Shown here piece after piece: positions 7,984 through 16,641 of a DNA stretch of 64,000 bases. The notes beneath the pieces are model-generated. The model saw only the letters and a list, made by a program, of their open reading frames with translations. It made no database searches and had not been told where the DNA came from. The position numbers and the translations under genes were made by a program. Source of the stretch: Chloroflexota bacterium (lineage in GTDB: Bacteria; Chloroflexota; Anaerolineae; Anaerolineales; VGOW01); the NCBI GenBank assembly GCA_016197225.1, contig JACPWC010000126.1:46499-110498 (forward strand). The letters run 5' to 3'. Each line of letters begins with the position of its first letter. Within the stretch, counting starts at the first letter, position 1.

Positions 7984-9237
7984 CTACAAGTTTACGCGCA
8001 AACTCAAGGCCTCGCCGCCTGGCTGGGCGTCTTTCACCCACTCGCCGGAAAAGCGCATGGACTCGTTGACGATCAGGTGGCGGAACGTTTGAGTGTGCAA
8101 GAGACGTTCGCCCTGATAGACTTGCACCTGAGCCTCACGGCGAAATTCGCGGGCGCGGAAAAGGAAACTGCTTGAAGGCGAATCGGCGGCCACGATGTTG
8201 GGGGACACCCACGCAAGAGGCGGCTCCACCTGAAGCGACAGGCCGTGTTCCGGCCACTGTCCGCCGCGCAGGAATTGGGCGATATGATGCGCGGCGCGTC
8301 TGCCCTCCAACGCGGCCCAGTCCGCTGTCTCCGCGCCGCGCAGGAGGTTGCCCGCCGCAAACACGCCGCGCTTGGACGTATGAAATGCGCCGTCAATCTG
8401 TGGCCCGCGCGTCCCCGGATCCATTTCCAGGCCGCCGAGGCGGGCGGTTTCGTGTTCCGGAATCCAGTCCCCGGTAAAAACGACGGTGTCACAGTCAATC
8501 CTTTCGATGCGGCCCGAGTCGAGATGGGTGAGTTCGATGCCCTCGACGCGCTTGTAGCCGATGATGTTGCTCACCTTCGCGCGCGGCACAACCGGCGTGC
8601 GCGTGAGCAGGTCGGCCAACAACCACTTCATGGGCCGATACGGAAAATAGAGTTGAGGCTCAGGCAGTTCCGTGACCATCATGGCAACCGGAATCTTTAT
8701 GCTCGTCAGAGTCATCAAAGCTGAAAGACTGACCAACTCCGCGCCGACGATGACCGCCCGCCGCCCGACTCCGGCGCTGCCGAGATGATGCTCGTGGGCA
8801 AAGCGCTGCAACGAGCCGGTGGTGAACACGCCCGCTGGCCGACTGCCCGGAACCAGCCGCGCCGAGCGCGGGCGCTCGCGACAGCCTGTGGCGAGCAACA
8901 CGGCGCGGGCTTCAATCTCGCCCAGGCCCTGTGGGCTGGTGAACGACAGCCTGTTTGGCCCCTGCCAGCCAGTGAGGGTAGTGTTAGTGTAAACAGGGAC
9001 GCCCGCCTCTTGCACCAGACGATGATAGCGTCTTGCATAATCGGGACCGGAGAGGAGGAGGCGCAGATCGCGCAGGCCAAAGCCGATGTGATGACACAAT
9101 CGCGGGATGCCGCCAGCTTCCGGCTCACGGTCGGCCACGACAACATCGCCCACGCCGAGTCGCTTCAACTCAATAGCCGCCGCCAGCCCGGCCGGGCCGG
9201 CGCCGACAATGAGGACTTCGGCGTGCTCAGGCAACAT
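7984..9237 (-). CDS. FAD/NAD(P)-dependent oxidoreductase (glycerol-type flavoprotein partner)
   Basis: A 417-residue pyridine nucleotide-disulfide-type flavoprotein. The N-terminal dinucleotide fold is VLIVGAGPAGLAAAIEL, followed by VVADREPEAGGIPRLCHH; a second GxGxxG-like strand is degenerate (RRAVIVGAELVSLSAL), and GVFAAGNLLRG marks the FAD-binding C-terminal motif. There is no CxxxxC redox disulfide. Its start overlaps the end of the GlpA-like gene by 11 bases. In other bacteria, glycerol kinase, a GlpA-like dehydrogenase and a flavoprotein of this type form a known cassette that often also has a small DUF1667 protein; that small gene is missing. I infer electron transfer with the upstream flavoprotein. 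Confidence 0.85.
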   Translation of the reverse strand: MLPEHAEVLIVGAGPAGLAAAIELKRLGVGDVVVADREPEAGGIPRLCHHIGFGLRDLRLLLSGPDYARRYHRLVQEAGVPVYTNTTLTGWQGPNRLSFTSPQGLGEIEARAVLLATGCRERPRSARLVPGSRPAGVFTTGSLQRFAHEHHLGSAGVGRRAVIVGAELVSLSALMTLTSIKIPVAMMVTELPEPQLYFPYRPMKWLLADLLTRTPVVPRAKVSNIIGYKRVEGIELTHLDSGRIERIDCDTVVFTGDWIPEHETARLGGLEMDPGTRGPQIDGAFHTSKRGVFAAGNLLRGAETADWAALEGRRAAHHIAQFLRGGQWPEHGLSLQVEPPLAWVSPNIVAADSPSSSFLFRAREFRREAQVQVYQGERLLHTQTFRHLIVNESMRFSGEWVKDAQPGGEALSLRVNL

Positions 9238-10639
9238 GATCCTGCTCCAGCATCATCAGTTGGCTCGGATTTTGATTCGTTTCACGCGCCAACAATGACA
9301 CGACTGCGCCGTGACAGTTGAAACCCTGACAACGCCCTTGCAGAACACGGGTGCGCCGCCTCAAGCCGTCCACCGTTCGCGCTGGAATAACCGTTCGAGT
9401 CGCGGCCAGAATTTCGCCAAGCGTCACACGCTCGCAATGGCAAACAATCTGACCATAGGTTGGGTTGGCCGCGATCATCTCGGCTGATTGATACGGGCGC
9501 GTGGCTGCTTCGCCAATGTTCGGCATGCGAATTGATTTGAATTGCAGCTTGGGCTTCAATGTAAGCCCTGCCTCTTGCAGAAGTCCGGCCACATATTCCG
9601 CGATGCCGAGTGAGGCCGACACGCCCGTGGAGCGGATGCCGCCCACGCACACGTAGCGTTGTCCGGCGTGCAACCGAATTTGATAGTCGCTATGCTCGGT
9701 GGCGGCGCGCAGTCCGGCGTAAGTAGCCGTCACTTCTTCGTTCAGCAACTCAGGTAGAATGGCCCGGCCTTTCTCCAACAACGTCTGCAAGCCGCTGGCG
9801 CTTGTGCTTGTGGCGGTCTTGTCGGGCAGGTCTTCGGCAGTAGGGCCGAGCAGAACGTTGCCGTACACGGTTGGGCTGATGAGGACGCCTTTGGTTTTGG
9901 CAGTAGGGACAGGCAACAAAATGTGATTGATCAGCGAGCGGGCGAATTTGTCGAAGACGATCAGCTCGCCCCGGCGCGGAGTGACGATGAAATCATGATG
10001 ACCCAGCAGGCGATCAATCTCATCTGAATAGAGTCCGGCGGCGTTGATGATCCAGCGGCACTCGACACTGCCGCCCGGCCCGCCGAGGACGTGGAAGCCG
10101 TCTCGTGACTGGATGGCCTTCACCGAATGATTCAGTTTGAGTGTTATGCCGTTGACAACGGCTTGGGTGGCGCAAGCCAGCGGAACGGTGTAGGTGCAAA
10201 GCACGTGCTCACCAGGGACAAGCATGCCGCCCAGCGCGCCGGGGCCGAGGCGAGGTTCAAGGCGGTAGACTTCGTCGGCGGCAATTAAATATACGTCGGC
10301 GACCCCGTTTTGTTTGGCTTTATCGAGCAGGGCGGGCAGAGTCGCAAGTTGCTCTTCGCTCCAGGCGATCAGCAATCCGCCCGTGCGCTCAATGGGAATG
10401 CCGGCCTCGGGCGCAAACTGCTCCATGAGGGCGTAACTGCGGCGCATGAGCCGCGCTTCGAGCGAGCCGGGCTTGGCGTCAAAGCCGGTGTGCCAGATGG
10501 CAGTGCTGGCTTTGGACGTGCCCATGCCCACGTCGGGCGCGGCTTCGAGGAGGGCAATGTTTAGTTCGTAACGGGAAAGTTCGCGGGCAATCGCCGAGCC
10601 AACTGCGCCCCCGCCGATGACGGCGACATCGTAGATCAT
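9227..10639 (-). CDS. GlpA-like FAD-dependent dehydrogenase with C-terminal [2Fe-2S] BFD domain
   Basis: About 470 residues from the ATG at 10639, which overlaps the stop of the FGGY kinase by ATGA. The N-terminus YDVAVIGGGAVGSAIAREL is the FAD-binding fold of the DAO/GlpA family; CVGGIRSTGVSASLGIAEY is the C-terminal FAD contact. The last ~70 residues carry a Cys pattern CHC ... RCQGFNC, the bacterioferritin-associated-ferredoxin-like [2Fe-2S] motif found in GlpA-type glycerol-3-phosphate dehydrogenases. The expected reaction is oxidation of glycerol 3-phosphate or a similar phosphorylated alcohol made by the adjacent kinase. I regard the exact substrate as open because the neighbouring kinase lacks one glycerol contact. 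Confidence 0.87.
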   Translation of the reverse strand: MIYDVAVIGGGAVGSAIARELSRYELNIALLEAAPDVGMGTSKASTAIWHTGFDAKPGSLEARLMRRSYALMEQFAPEAGIPIERTGGLLIAWSEEQLATLPALLDKAKQNGVADVYLIAADEVYRLEPRLGPGALGGMLVPGEHVLCTYTVPLACATQAVVNGITLKLNHSVKAIQSRDGFHVLGGPGGSVECRWIINAAGLYSDEIDRLLGHHDFIVTPRRGELIVFDKFARSLINHILLPVPTAKTKGVLISPTVYGNVLLGPTAEDLPDKTATSTSASGLQTLLEKGRAILPELLNEEVTATYAGLRAATEHSDYQIRLHAGQRYVCVGGIRSTGVSASLGIAEYVAGLLQEAGLTLKPKLQFKSIRMPNIGEAATRPYQSAEMIAANPTYGQIVCHCERVTLGEILAATRTVIPARTVDGLRRRTRVLQGRCQGFNCHGAVVSLLARETNQNPSQLMMLEQDHVA

Positions 10640-12108
10640 GCCCAACCGTGATAGCGCCCGAGGGCCGCCAGCGCCTTTCCCCATCGTTCCAGCCGTCGCT
10701 GACGTTCACCGTCGTCTATTTTTGGGCGATACACCGCCTCGGCCTGCCAGCGGGCGGCCAGCTCTTCGAGTGAGAGGCCGAGGGCCGAATGCCCGGCCAG
10801 GTTGGCAATGCCAATGGCCGTCGCTTCACGGGCGGCAGACACGCGGACTTCGAGGTTCAACAAGTCGGCGATGGCCTGCATGAGATACGGATTGCCCGAC
10901 GGGCCGCCATCTACTTTAAGATGTGCCGGCGACTGACCCGCGTCCTGGGCCATGGCCGTCACCACTTCGTAAACGCGGCAGGCGATGCCATCGAGGGTGG
11001 CGCGGGCGATGTCGGCGGGCGCCGTTCCACGGCTGAGACCGAAGATCGCGCCGCGAGCATCGGCCCGCCAGTGCGGGGCGGCTAAACCCTGCAAGGACGG
11101 CACAAAGACAACGTCAGAGTCTGTGGATTGAGAGGCGGCCTCGGCGCTGGCGGCTACGTTCGGCAGGAGGCGCAGGCTTTCGGCGATCCACTGCACCGCC
11201 GAGCCGGTGACAAAGATGCCGCCGTCGAAGGCGTAGGCCGTCTGGTCGCCGAAGCGCCAGGCGACGGTGGTGAGCAGGCCGTTGTTCGAGAGGCGCATCT
11301 CGCCGCCGATGTTCATGAGCAGGAAACTGCCGGTGCCAAAGGTGCATTTCATCTCGCCGGGCTTGAAGCATGCTTGGCCGAACAACGCCGCCTGCTGGTC
11401 AACAAGCAGAGCGTGCAATGGCAAAGGTTTGCCGACGCCAAAATCAAGATCGCCTGCGTGCCCCGCCGAGGGGACTACTTTGGGCAAGATGGATCGGTTA
11501 GCGCCGAAGAGCGAAAGCAGATCGTCATCCCAGTCAAAACGATTGGCGTCGAACAACAGGGTGCGTGAGGCGGTGGAGGGATCGGTGAGGTGCAATTTGC
11601 CGCCGCTGAGATTCCAAATCACCCAGGTCTCGGTGGTGCCAAAGCGGGCGCGGCCACTTTGCACAGCGTCGCGCAAGGCCGGGTCTTGTTCCAGGGCATA
11701 ACGCAATTTGGGCGCAGAAAAATAACTGTCGAGGAGCAGGCCGGTCTTGCGGCGCAGGGCGTTGTGATCAACCTGACTGGCGATGGCTTCGCATACCGAG
11801 ACGCCGCGCTTGTCCTGCCAGACGATGGCCGGGGTGAGGGGCTGGCCGGTGTCGGCGTCCCAGACGACGAATGTTTCGCCCTGGTTGTCAAAGCCGACGG
11901 CGGCAATTTCGTATTTTTCAATCAGTGGCGCGACGGCTTCGCGCACCGTCCTCACAATATCGTCCGGCTCTTGTTCCACCCAGCCCGGTTGCGGGAAGCG
12001 GGCGGGCAATTGCACCGAGTTCTTGGCGACGAGGCGGCCAGTGTCAGAAGCGACGAGGACGGCGGTGGTTTGGGTGGTGCCCTGGTCAATGCCGAGAAGG
12101 TGGGGCAT
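10636..12108 (-). CDS. FGGY-family carbohydrate kinase, closest to glycerol kinase
   Basis: About 490 residues from the ATG at 12108 (MPHLLGIDQGTTQTTAVL). GlpK-like motifs are the DQGTTQT phosphate loop, TPAIVWQDKRG, DPSTASRTLLFD, VDQQAALFGQ (the Asp-Gln pair that binds glycerol), GTGSFLLMN, LAAPHWRADARGAIFGL and KVDGGPSGNPYLMQ. The segment equivalent to NQRET of E. coli GlpK reads NQGET, so the Arg that contacts glycerol (Arg83 in E. coli numbering) is Gly; the Glu, the Tyr in DSYFSAPK and the Asp remain. The preferred substrate may therefore differ. The gene lies between the permease and the GlpA-like dehydrogenase inside the ethanolamine locus. Confidence 0.85.
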   Translation of the reverse strand: MPHLLGIDQGTTQTTAVLVASDTGRLVAKNSVQLPARFPQPGWVEQEPDDIVRTVREAVAPLIEKYEIAAVGFDNQGETFVVWDADTGQPLTPAIVWQDKRGVSVCEAIASQVDHNALRRKTGLLLDSYFSAPKLRYALEQDPALRDAVQSGRARFGTTETWVIWNLSGGKLHLTDPSTASRTLLFDANRFDWDDDLLSLFGANRSILPKVVPSAGHAGDLDFGVGKPLPLHALLVDQQAALFGQACFKPGEMKCTFGTGSFLLMNIGGEMRLSNNGLLTTVAWRFGDQTAYAFDGGIFVTGSAVQWIAESLRLLPNVAASAEAASQSTDSDVVFVPSLQGLAAPHWRADARGAIFGLSRGTAPADIARATLDGIACRVYEVVTAMAQDAGQSPAHLKVDGGPSGNPYLMQAIADLLNLEVRVSAAREATAIGIANLAGHSALGLSLEELAARWQAEAVYRPKIDDGERQRRLERWGKALAALGRYHGWA

Positions 12109-12116
12109 GGAATAAA

Positions 12117-12180
12117 AAGAGGATTGGAGAATCAGAGAATTGGTTGACGCCAATCCTCAATTCTCCAATCCTCTAATTGC
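12117..12180. repeat. Purine/pyrimidine hairpin repeat, family A
   Basis: AAGAGGATTGGAGAATCAGAG forms the left arm; CTCCAATCCTCTAATTG forms the right arm after a short spacer. It sits between the permease stop and the kinase start and would fold into an imperfect hairpin in the transcript. Confidence 0.7.
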
Positions 12181-12209
12181 TCACAAAGCGCGCGACAGAC
12201 GGAGGGCAA

Positions 12210-13784
12210 TCAGTCAGCCGCGCTATCTTTATACTTGGCTTCAATATCCGAGATCATCTTCTGGCGTTGCTCGATCTTATCGCCCATCGGCACACCCTCA
12301 AAGCGGTTGCGTTCAAGGGCATACCACAAAATGACCATGACTACGATCATGCCAACTGTGAGATAGAACACCTTCTCGTTAGGCGGGAAGAAACCGGTAA
12401 TGGCCAGCACAATGCCGCCCAACACGGCAATCACCGCATTGGGTTTAGACCATGCTCCAAGGTTGAAAGGCCCTTTCTCTTTCCAGGTTTTGCCTTCGGC
12501 AAGGAAGCCGGCCGCGATTGGCATCACGTATGATAGATAGAGGAACACGGCGCAACCTGTAGCCAATACAAAGAAGGCGTTGCCGTAGAGTGTGGAAACC
12601 CAAGCTAATACGATGCTGGTCCAAATCGCATAGGTGGGTGTGCGATATTGCGTGCTCACATGTGAGAGGACATTTGAGAAGGGCAGGCCGCCGTCGCGGG
12701 CAAAGGCAAACATCATGCGGGAGCAAGAGGTCAGGCCGGCCAAAGCACACAGGTAGTTGGAAACCGTCAAGCCAATGCTAAGGATAATCCGTAGCCAACC
12801 CGGCATTTTAGAGGCGTCATACAAGTAGAACCATGAATTGCCGCCTGTGGCCGCGCCCTCAGCTATGTTAGGCATCACCAGCACGAATGTGGAAACCATT
12901 ACAAATCCAAAGATCCATGACCACAAAACAGCTGACCACATACCCTTTGGCACGTTGACCTGCGCGTCGCGCGTCTCCTCTGAGGTATGCGCCGACGCAT
13001 CAAAGCCGGTGATGGTATATAACACAAACAGCAAGCCGAGCAGGAAGGCAAAGACACTTGCTTCTGTGCGCACCGGGAAATAAGAGCCGCCGGCTGGGCC
13101 TGTGTAGTTTGTGAATGCGAAGAGGCGTGAGAAATCCAACGACACAGGTGAGTAAATCAGCAGGGTGCCCGTCAACAGGATGGCGACCACAAAGATCAGG
13201 TAACCGCTGAAATCCGTCAATATGGTAGTGAGTTTGATGCCATAGTGATTTAACAGCGCCTGTGAAATCAGTATGCCGGCGATAAAAATCGTCTGCCACA
13301 TGTCAATGACAAAGCCGGGAGTGATAGTAAGCACCCAACTCGAAAAATCCAGGTTGGGAAACATCGGCGTCAAAATCAACGGTTTAAGGAACAGAGCATA
13401 GACGCCCCAGTCAACCGACGAAACCACAAAGATTAAGCCTAACAGGTTGAACCACGCCGTTGCCCATCCCCATGCTTTTCCGCCCAGAATGGACCCCCAA
13501 TGATATAGGCCGCCGGCGGTTGGGTAAGCGGAGGCAATTTGCCCCATCCCGAAGGCGACAATCATGGCAACGGCGCCTCCGAAGAGCCAGCCTATAGAAA
13601 CGGAAAAACCGCCGCCGGCGCTCAAGGCAGCAGGAAAGGCTGTGATGCCGCCCGCCAGAATACAGATGATCGAGAAGGAAATCGCGAAATTCGAGAACAG
13701 GCTCATCCGGCGAGCCAGTTCCTGGGCATAGCCCATCTTATGCAAATGTTTCTTATCGTCCTCAAGGTGTGTTTGACCCGACAT
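12210..13784 (-). CDS. APC-superfamily amino acid/amine permease (candidate ethanolamine importer)
   Basis: A 524-residue transporter with about 12 hydrophobic spans. It has the APC start pattern FSNFAISFSIICILAGGITAF, GAVAMIVAFGMGQIASAYPTAGGLYHW after span 2, and the loop GFDASAHTSEETRDAQVNVPKG found in amino acid/choline/GABA-type members of the family. No EutH is present, so this permease may bring in ethanolamine or a precursor; that is inference from position. An AGAGGAG ribosome site precedes the ATG, and a structured leader with an intrinsic terminator lies just upstream. Confidence 0.85.
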   Translation of the reverse strand: MSGQTHLEDDKKHLHKMGYAQELARRMSLFSNFAISFSIICILAGGITAFPAALSAGGGFSVSIGWLFGGAVAMIVAFGMGQIASAYPTAGGLYHWGSILGGKAWGWATAWFNLLGLIFVVSSVDWGVYALFLKPLILTPMFPNLDFSSWVLTITPGFVIDMWQTIFIAGILISQALLNHYGIKLTTILTDFSGYLIFVVAILLTGTLLIYSPVSLDFSRLFAFTNYTGPAGGSYFPVRTEASVFAFLLGLLFVLYTITGFDASAHTSEETRDAQVNVPKGMWSAVLWSWIFGFVMVSTFVLVMPNIAEGAATGGNSWFYLYDASKMPGWLRIILSIGLTVSNYLCALAGLTSCSRMMFAFARDGGLPFSNVLSHVSTQYRTPTYAIWTSIVLAWVSTLYGNAFFVLATGCAVFLYLSYVMPIAAGFLAEGKTWKEKGPFNLGAWSKPNAVIAVLGGIVLAITGFFPPNEKVFYLTVGMIVVMVILWYALERNRFEGVPMGDKIEQRQKMISDIEAKYKDSAAD

Positions 13785-14040
13785 GTAACAATTCTCCTCT
13801 CAAGATTAGTAATTTGGTTTACACGCAATCGCGTGAGCTACCCAGCCCCCAAAAAAACAGCGCCGTTCGGCCCGCCAAAGAGCGGGGAACAGGCGCTGTG
13901 TCAGGTGGCGGCCTTTGTCCCGGCGCAAGGCGCCGAAGAGGCCGCAAAACATACCCGGCACCAGAATGGCCGGGAACCAATAAAAGATAAATGTCCCATT
14001 ATTGCCATTAATAACCCCACGCTTGGGGAATAGTGACGGC
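13785..14040 (-). promoter_or_regulatory. Structured leader upstream of the permease gene (possible attenuator or riboswitch)
   Basis: The 270-base gap between eutA and the permease is strongly structured on the minus strand. Reading 5' to 3' it contains the stem CCCGGC/GCCGGG, then GCGGCCT ... AGGCCGC enclosing GGCGC-CTT-GCGCC, and then a terminator hairpin (separate entry) ending about 70 bases before the permease start. Such stacked stems ending in a terminator suggest transcription attenuation. I do not recognise the consensus of the cobalamin, c-di-AMP, guanidine, glycine or TPP riboswitches. It could equally be only the terminator of eutA. Confidence 0.5.
13854..13895 (-). terminator. 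Intrinsic terminator between eutA and the permease
   Basis: On the minus strand CAGCGCC pairs with GGCGCTG (7 bp) around an inner CCCGC/GCGGG stem, and seven T follow directly. This is a textbook rho-independent terminator. It lies at the end of the structured leader of the permease, so it may act conditionally. Confidence 0.88.
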
Positions 14041-14056
14041 AGAAGAAAACAAGGCC

Positions 14057-15496
14057 CTAATGATAGAAAATCAACGTCTTCACGCTCAACGGCACTACCC
14101 GCCCGTCCATCATCGGCGCACCCACGTCAATGTAGTCGCCCTCCTGCAGGCCCACCTGGTCAATCACCAGCAGGGGCCGGTCGGGGGCCATGGCCTTCAC
14201 CGTCTGGCCCAGCGCCTGGGCGTAATCGTGCTCAATAATAGCCACCAGCGGGCGGCCTTCAGGCAGAGTCCGGGCGAACTCGGCCAGGCCGGTGGCAAGC
14301 TGGAGAAGCAGGGAATAATTTAGCGATTGATCCAGTTCGAGGGCGACGGCAAAATTGTCCGTAGCCGGATTCACGTCCCAGCGGCGAACGGCGTCGGCAA
14401 TGGAGGCCGCCATTTGTAGGGGCGGCATCCCGGTGTTCATCACCGGCCTGATCACCGGCAGGTTCTTCATCGGCAAAATCTCGCGCTCGGCCCAGATCGT
14501 CGAACCGGACAGGGTGACGGTTTGCGAACTTGCGCCCAGCACGGTAGCCCTCAGCGTCTCTGCCGGTTTGACCGTCTCGTACGTTTTGATCACCGGGTGC
14601 TCGCGCAGCGACTCGGCCAACAGCGGCCCCACGTCGTCGTGGAGGGTGGCGTCGTCAACCGAGCGAATCGAAATCGGGCTGTAAAAGTAATGGCCGATGC
14701 CGCCCGACAGCATGAGCACCGTGCCTTTGCCGGAGACGGGCGCGGGCGGGGTGAGATACAGCTTTTGGGCCAGAGGCGACCCCGTTCCTTCGATCAGCTC
14801 GACAGTGAGATCGGCCATGCGGTCGGTGAAGCGTTTCAAGTCGGCCAGCGACGGCGCACTCCCCGTGACCAATCTCAAACCACAGTCTTCCAGAATGTGC
14901 TTTGCCGGTTCGGCGATGTGCCGCACCCGGCCCGTGCTGTGCTCAACTTCCAGGATGCGCCCGCCGTAGTTCATGGCCGCCGCCGCCACCAGCGCCCCGG
15001 CGTTGAACAGGGCCGAGTTGGCGCTCCCGCCGCCAATATCAATGCTGATTACTTTGCAGAAGTGTCGTTTGGAATAATCGGTTGCGCCCGCGCCGCGCCC
15101 GGCGATAAGCGACTCCAGATGCGGCCCGGCCACTGTCACCACAAACTCGCCGGCCAGCCCGCCCAGCCCGCGCAAAATTTCGTCGGCGTTCTTCTTCTTG
15201 GCCGTCTCGCCGGTGATGATGACGGCGCCGGTTTCGATCTGTTTTGGGTCAACGCCTGCCGCCGCATACTCGCGCTTCACCAGGTCGGTCAGGCGGACTA
15301 CATCAATCGTCTCGCGGTCGGCCAGTGGAGTAAAAGTAATTGGGGATTGGTAGATGACGGATTTGTCGGTGATGCCGATGCGTGGAATCTGGCCGGGGCG
15401 CGAGGTGTCGGCGAGGATGAGGCGCGAGAAGACGAGTTGCGTCGTCGTCGTGCCAACGTCAATGCCAACGCTGAGGACGGAACGGGAGTCGGGCAT
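14057..15496 (-). CDS. eutA: Ethanolamine ammonia-lyase reactivating factor EutA
   Basis: A 479-residue actin-like ATPase-fold protein that frees damaged cobalamin from EutBC in an ATP-dependent way. It shows VGIDVGTTTTQLVFS at the N-terminus (phosphate 1 loop), AVIITGETAKKKNADE, and VISIDIGGGSANSALF (phosphate 2 region), with LMLSGGIGHYF later. These are EutA family features and the length fits (E. coli EutA is 467). It is the most upstream recognisable eut gene here and is separated from the permease by a terminator-containing leader. Confidence 0.93.
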   Translation of the reverse strand: MPDSRSVLSVGIDVGTTTTQLVFSRLILADTSRPGQIPRIGITDKSVIYQSPITFTPLADRETIDVVRLTDLVKREYAAAGVDPKQIETGAVIITGETAKKKNADEILRGLGGLAGEFVVTVAGPHLESLIAGRGAGATDYSKRHFCKVISIDIGGGSANSALFNAGALVAAAAMNYGGRILEVEHSTGRVRHIAEPAKHILEDCGLRLVTGSAPSLADLKRFTDRMADLTVELIEGTGSPLAQKLYLTPPAPVSGKGTVLMLSGGIGHYFYSPISIRSVDDATLHDDVGPLLAESLREHPVIKTYETVKPAETLRATVLGASSQTVTLSGSTIWAEREILPMKNLPVIRPVMNTGMPPLQMAASIADAVRRWDVNPATDNFAVALELDQSLNYSLLLQLATGLAEFARTLPEGRPLVAIIEHDYAQALGQTVKAMAPDRPLLVIDQVGLQEGDYIDVGAPMMDGRVVPLSVKTLIFYH

Positions 15497-15499
15497 GGT

Positions 15500-15560
15500 T
15501 CAGAGATTGGAGATTAGAGAATTGGAGATTGGAGGCAATCTCCAATTCTCTAATCTCTGT
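15500..15560. repeat. Purine/pyrimidine hairpin repeat, family A
   Basis: AGAGATTGGAGATTAGAGAA and its near-complement CAATCTCCAATTCTCTAATC form a long hairpin with more than 20 paired bases. It covers the gap between eutA and the membrane protein gene and reaches the last codons of the latter. Confidence 0.78.
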
Positions 15561-16626
15561 TTTTCAGCGCCTGAAGCGCCGCTTCAACTCCGGCGCGCGA
15601 GACGACGTAGTAGGCAATGGGCGCTTTCTGGCGCACTTCGGAGATGCCGGGCGCAGGCTCGGCGGCCTGTTGAACCCAGCCCTGGTCGTCGGGTGACTTG
15701 AGCAAGTCCAGCGCCAGTTTTTCCAGTTCAGCCAGCGGCAGTTCCACCAGTTTCTTCACCGCCGTTTCGGTCGGCGAATCGGCAGAGGCGGCTGAGGGGA
15801 TGGGCGCGGCGGCTGAAACCGTAGTGGAAGTCTCCTTCCGGGCTTTGGCCCTGGCGATCAAATCCACGTATCCCACCCCGCCCAGTTCAAGCACAAAAAG
15901 GCCCAGGTTAATCCGCGCCACTTCCGGCGGCACCTGCGGATCAATCAACTCTTGCAAGTCTTTGAGGCGCGCCTCTTCCGCTTCCGCAGCCAGGTTGGTG
16001 CGAGTTTTGAGGGTGTAAAGAGCCAACTGATACAGTTCCTGAATCGTCGGATACTGCTCGATCAGCCGGTTGGCGACGACCTGGCGAAAGGTGAAAATCT
16101 CCTTGTCAATCTCCTGCCGGCAAAAGTTTTGAAACTGGTCATACAGCCAGCCGAGGTTCAGGGCAATGTCGGAGCCGCCTTCGCCGCCAAACTGCTTGAC
16201 CAGCGTGAACTTGGTGCGAATTAACGCCGGGAAGCCCACGCCGACGCTGATCGCCAGGAGAAACGGATCGGTGTCGGGCATGTAGGCCCGGACGGCGACG
16301 TAGGCCAGCGCCGCCACCGCCGTGTTGAGCAGGATCAAATACATGCCCCAGCGCGCAATAATGGCCTCCCGCCACAAATCCTTGTACGACGCTAACTCGG
16401 TCACGCCTACGCCCGCGCCCAGAACGGCGGCGCTGGCCAGAGGCCACAAGAGCGCCAACAGCGCCCGGCCCTGCTCCTGAATCAGAAGCACGAGCGCCAC
16501 CGGTTGCGGATCCAACCGCTCCAGCGGAAAGGCGAAAAAAATCGCCGCCGTTCCGAGGAGGATTCCCCAGAACGCCGACGCAAAACTGAATCGAAACGGC
16601 TGACGAAGGTTACGGACTTCCATCAT
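15550..16626 (-). CDS. Unrecognised membrane protein upstream of eutA
   Basis: About 358 residues. The N-terminal third has four likely membrane spans (near 18-35, 55-80, 95-120 and a weaker one near 125-145). The rest is soluble and helical, with a Ser/Ala/Pro-rich linker (about 265-290) and a final segment ending KAPIAYYVVSRAGVEAALQAL. I do not recognise the family. In-frame starts are ATG 16626 or 16623 (GTG 16629 is possible). Only a family-A hairpin separates it from eutA, so co-transcription is likely, but no link to ethanolamine use can be shown from sequence. Confidence 0.7.
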   Translation of the reverse strand: MMEVRNLRQPFRFSFASAFWGILLGTAAIFFAFPLERLDPQPVALVLLIQEQGRALLALLWPLASAAVLGAGVGVTELASYKDLWREAIIARWGMYLILLNTAVAALAYVAVRAYMPDTDPFLLAISVGVGFPALIRTKFTLVKQFGGEGGSDIALNLGWLYDQFQNFCRQEIDKEIFTFRQVVANRLIEQYPTIQELYQLALYTLKTRTNLAAEAEEARLKDLQELIDPQVPPEVARINLGLFVLELGGVGYVDLIARAKARKETSTTVSAAAPIPSAASADSPTETAVKKLVELPLAELEKLALDLLKSPDDQGWVQQAAEPAPGISEVRQKAPIAYYVVSRAGVEAALQALKNRD

Positions 16627-16641
16627 CACTCACTCACTTTT

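Noticed and set aside
13785..14040. Adenosylcobalamin riboswitch before the permease, as expected for an ethanolamine locus
   Set aside because: No B12-box consensus or the expected conserved core is visible; only stems and a terminator are seen.
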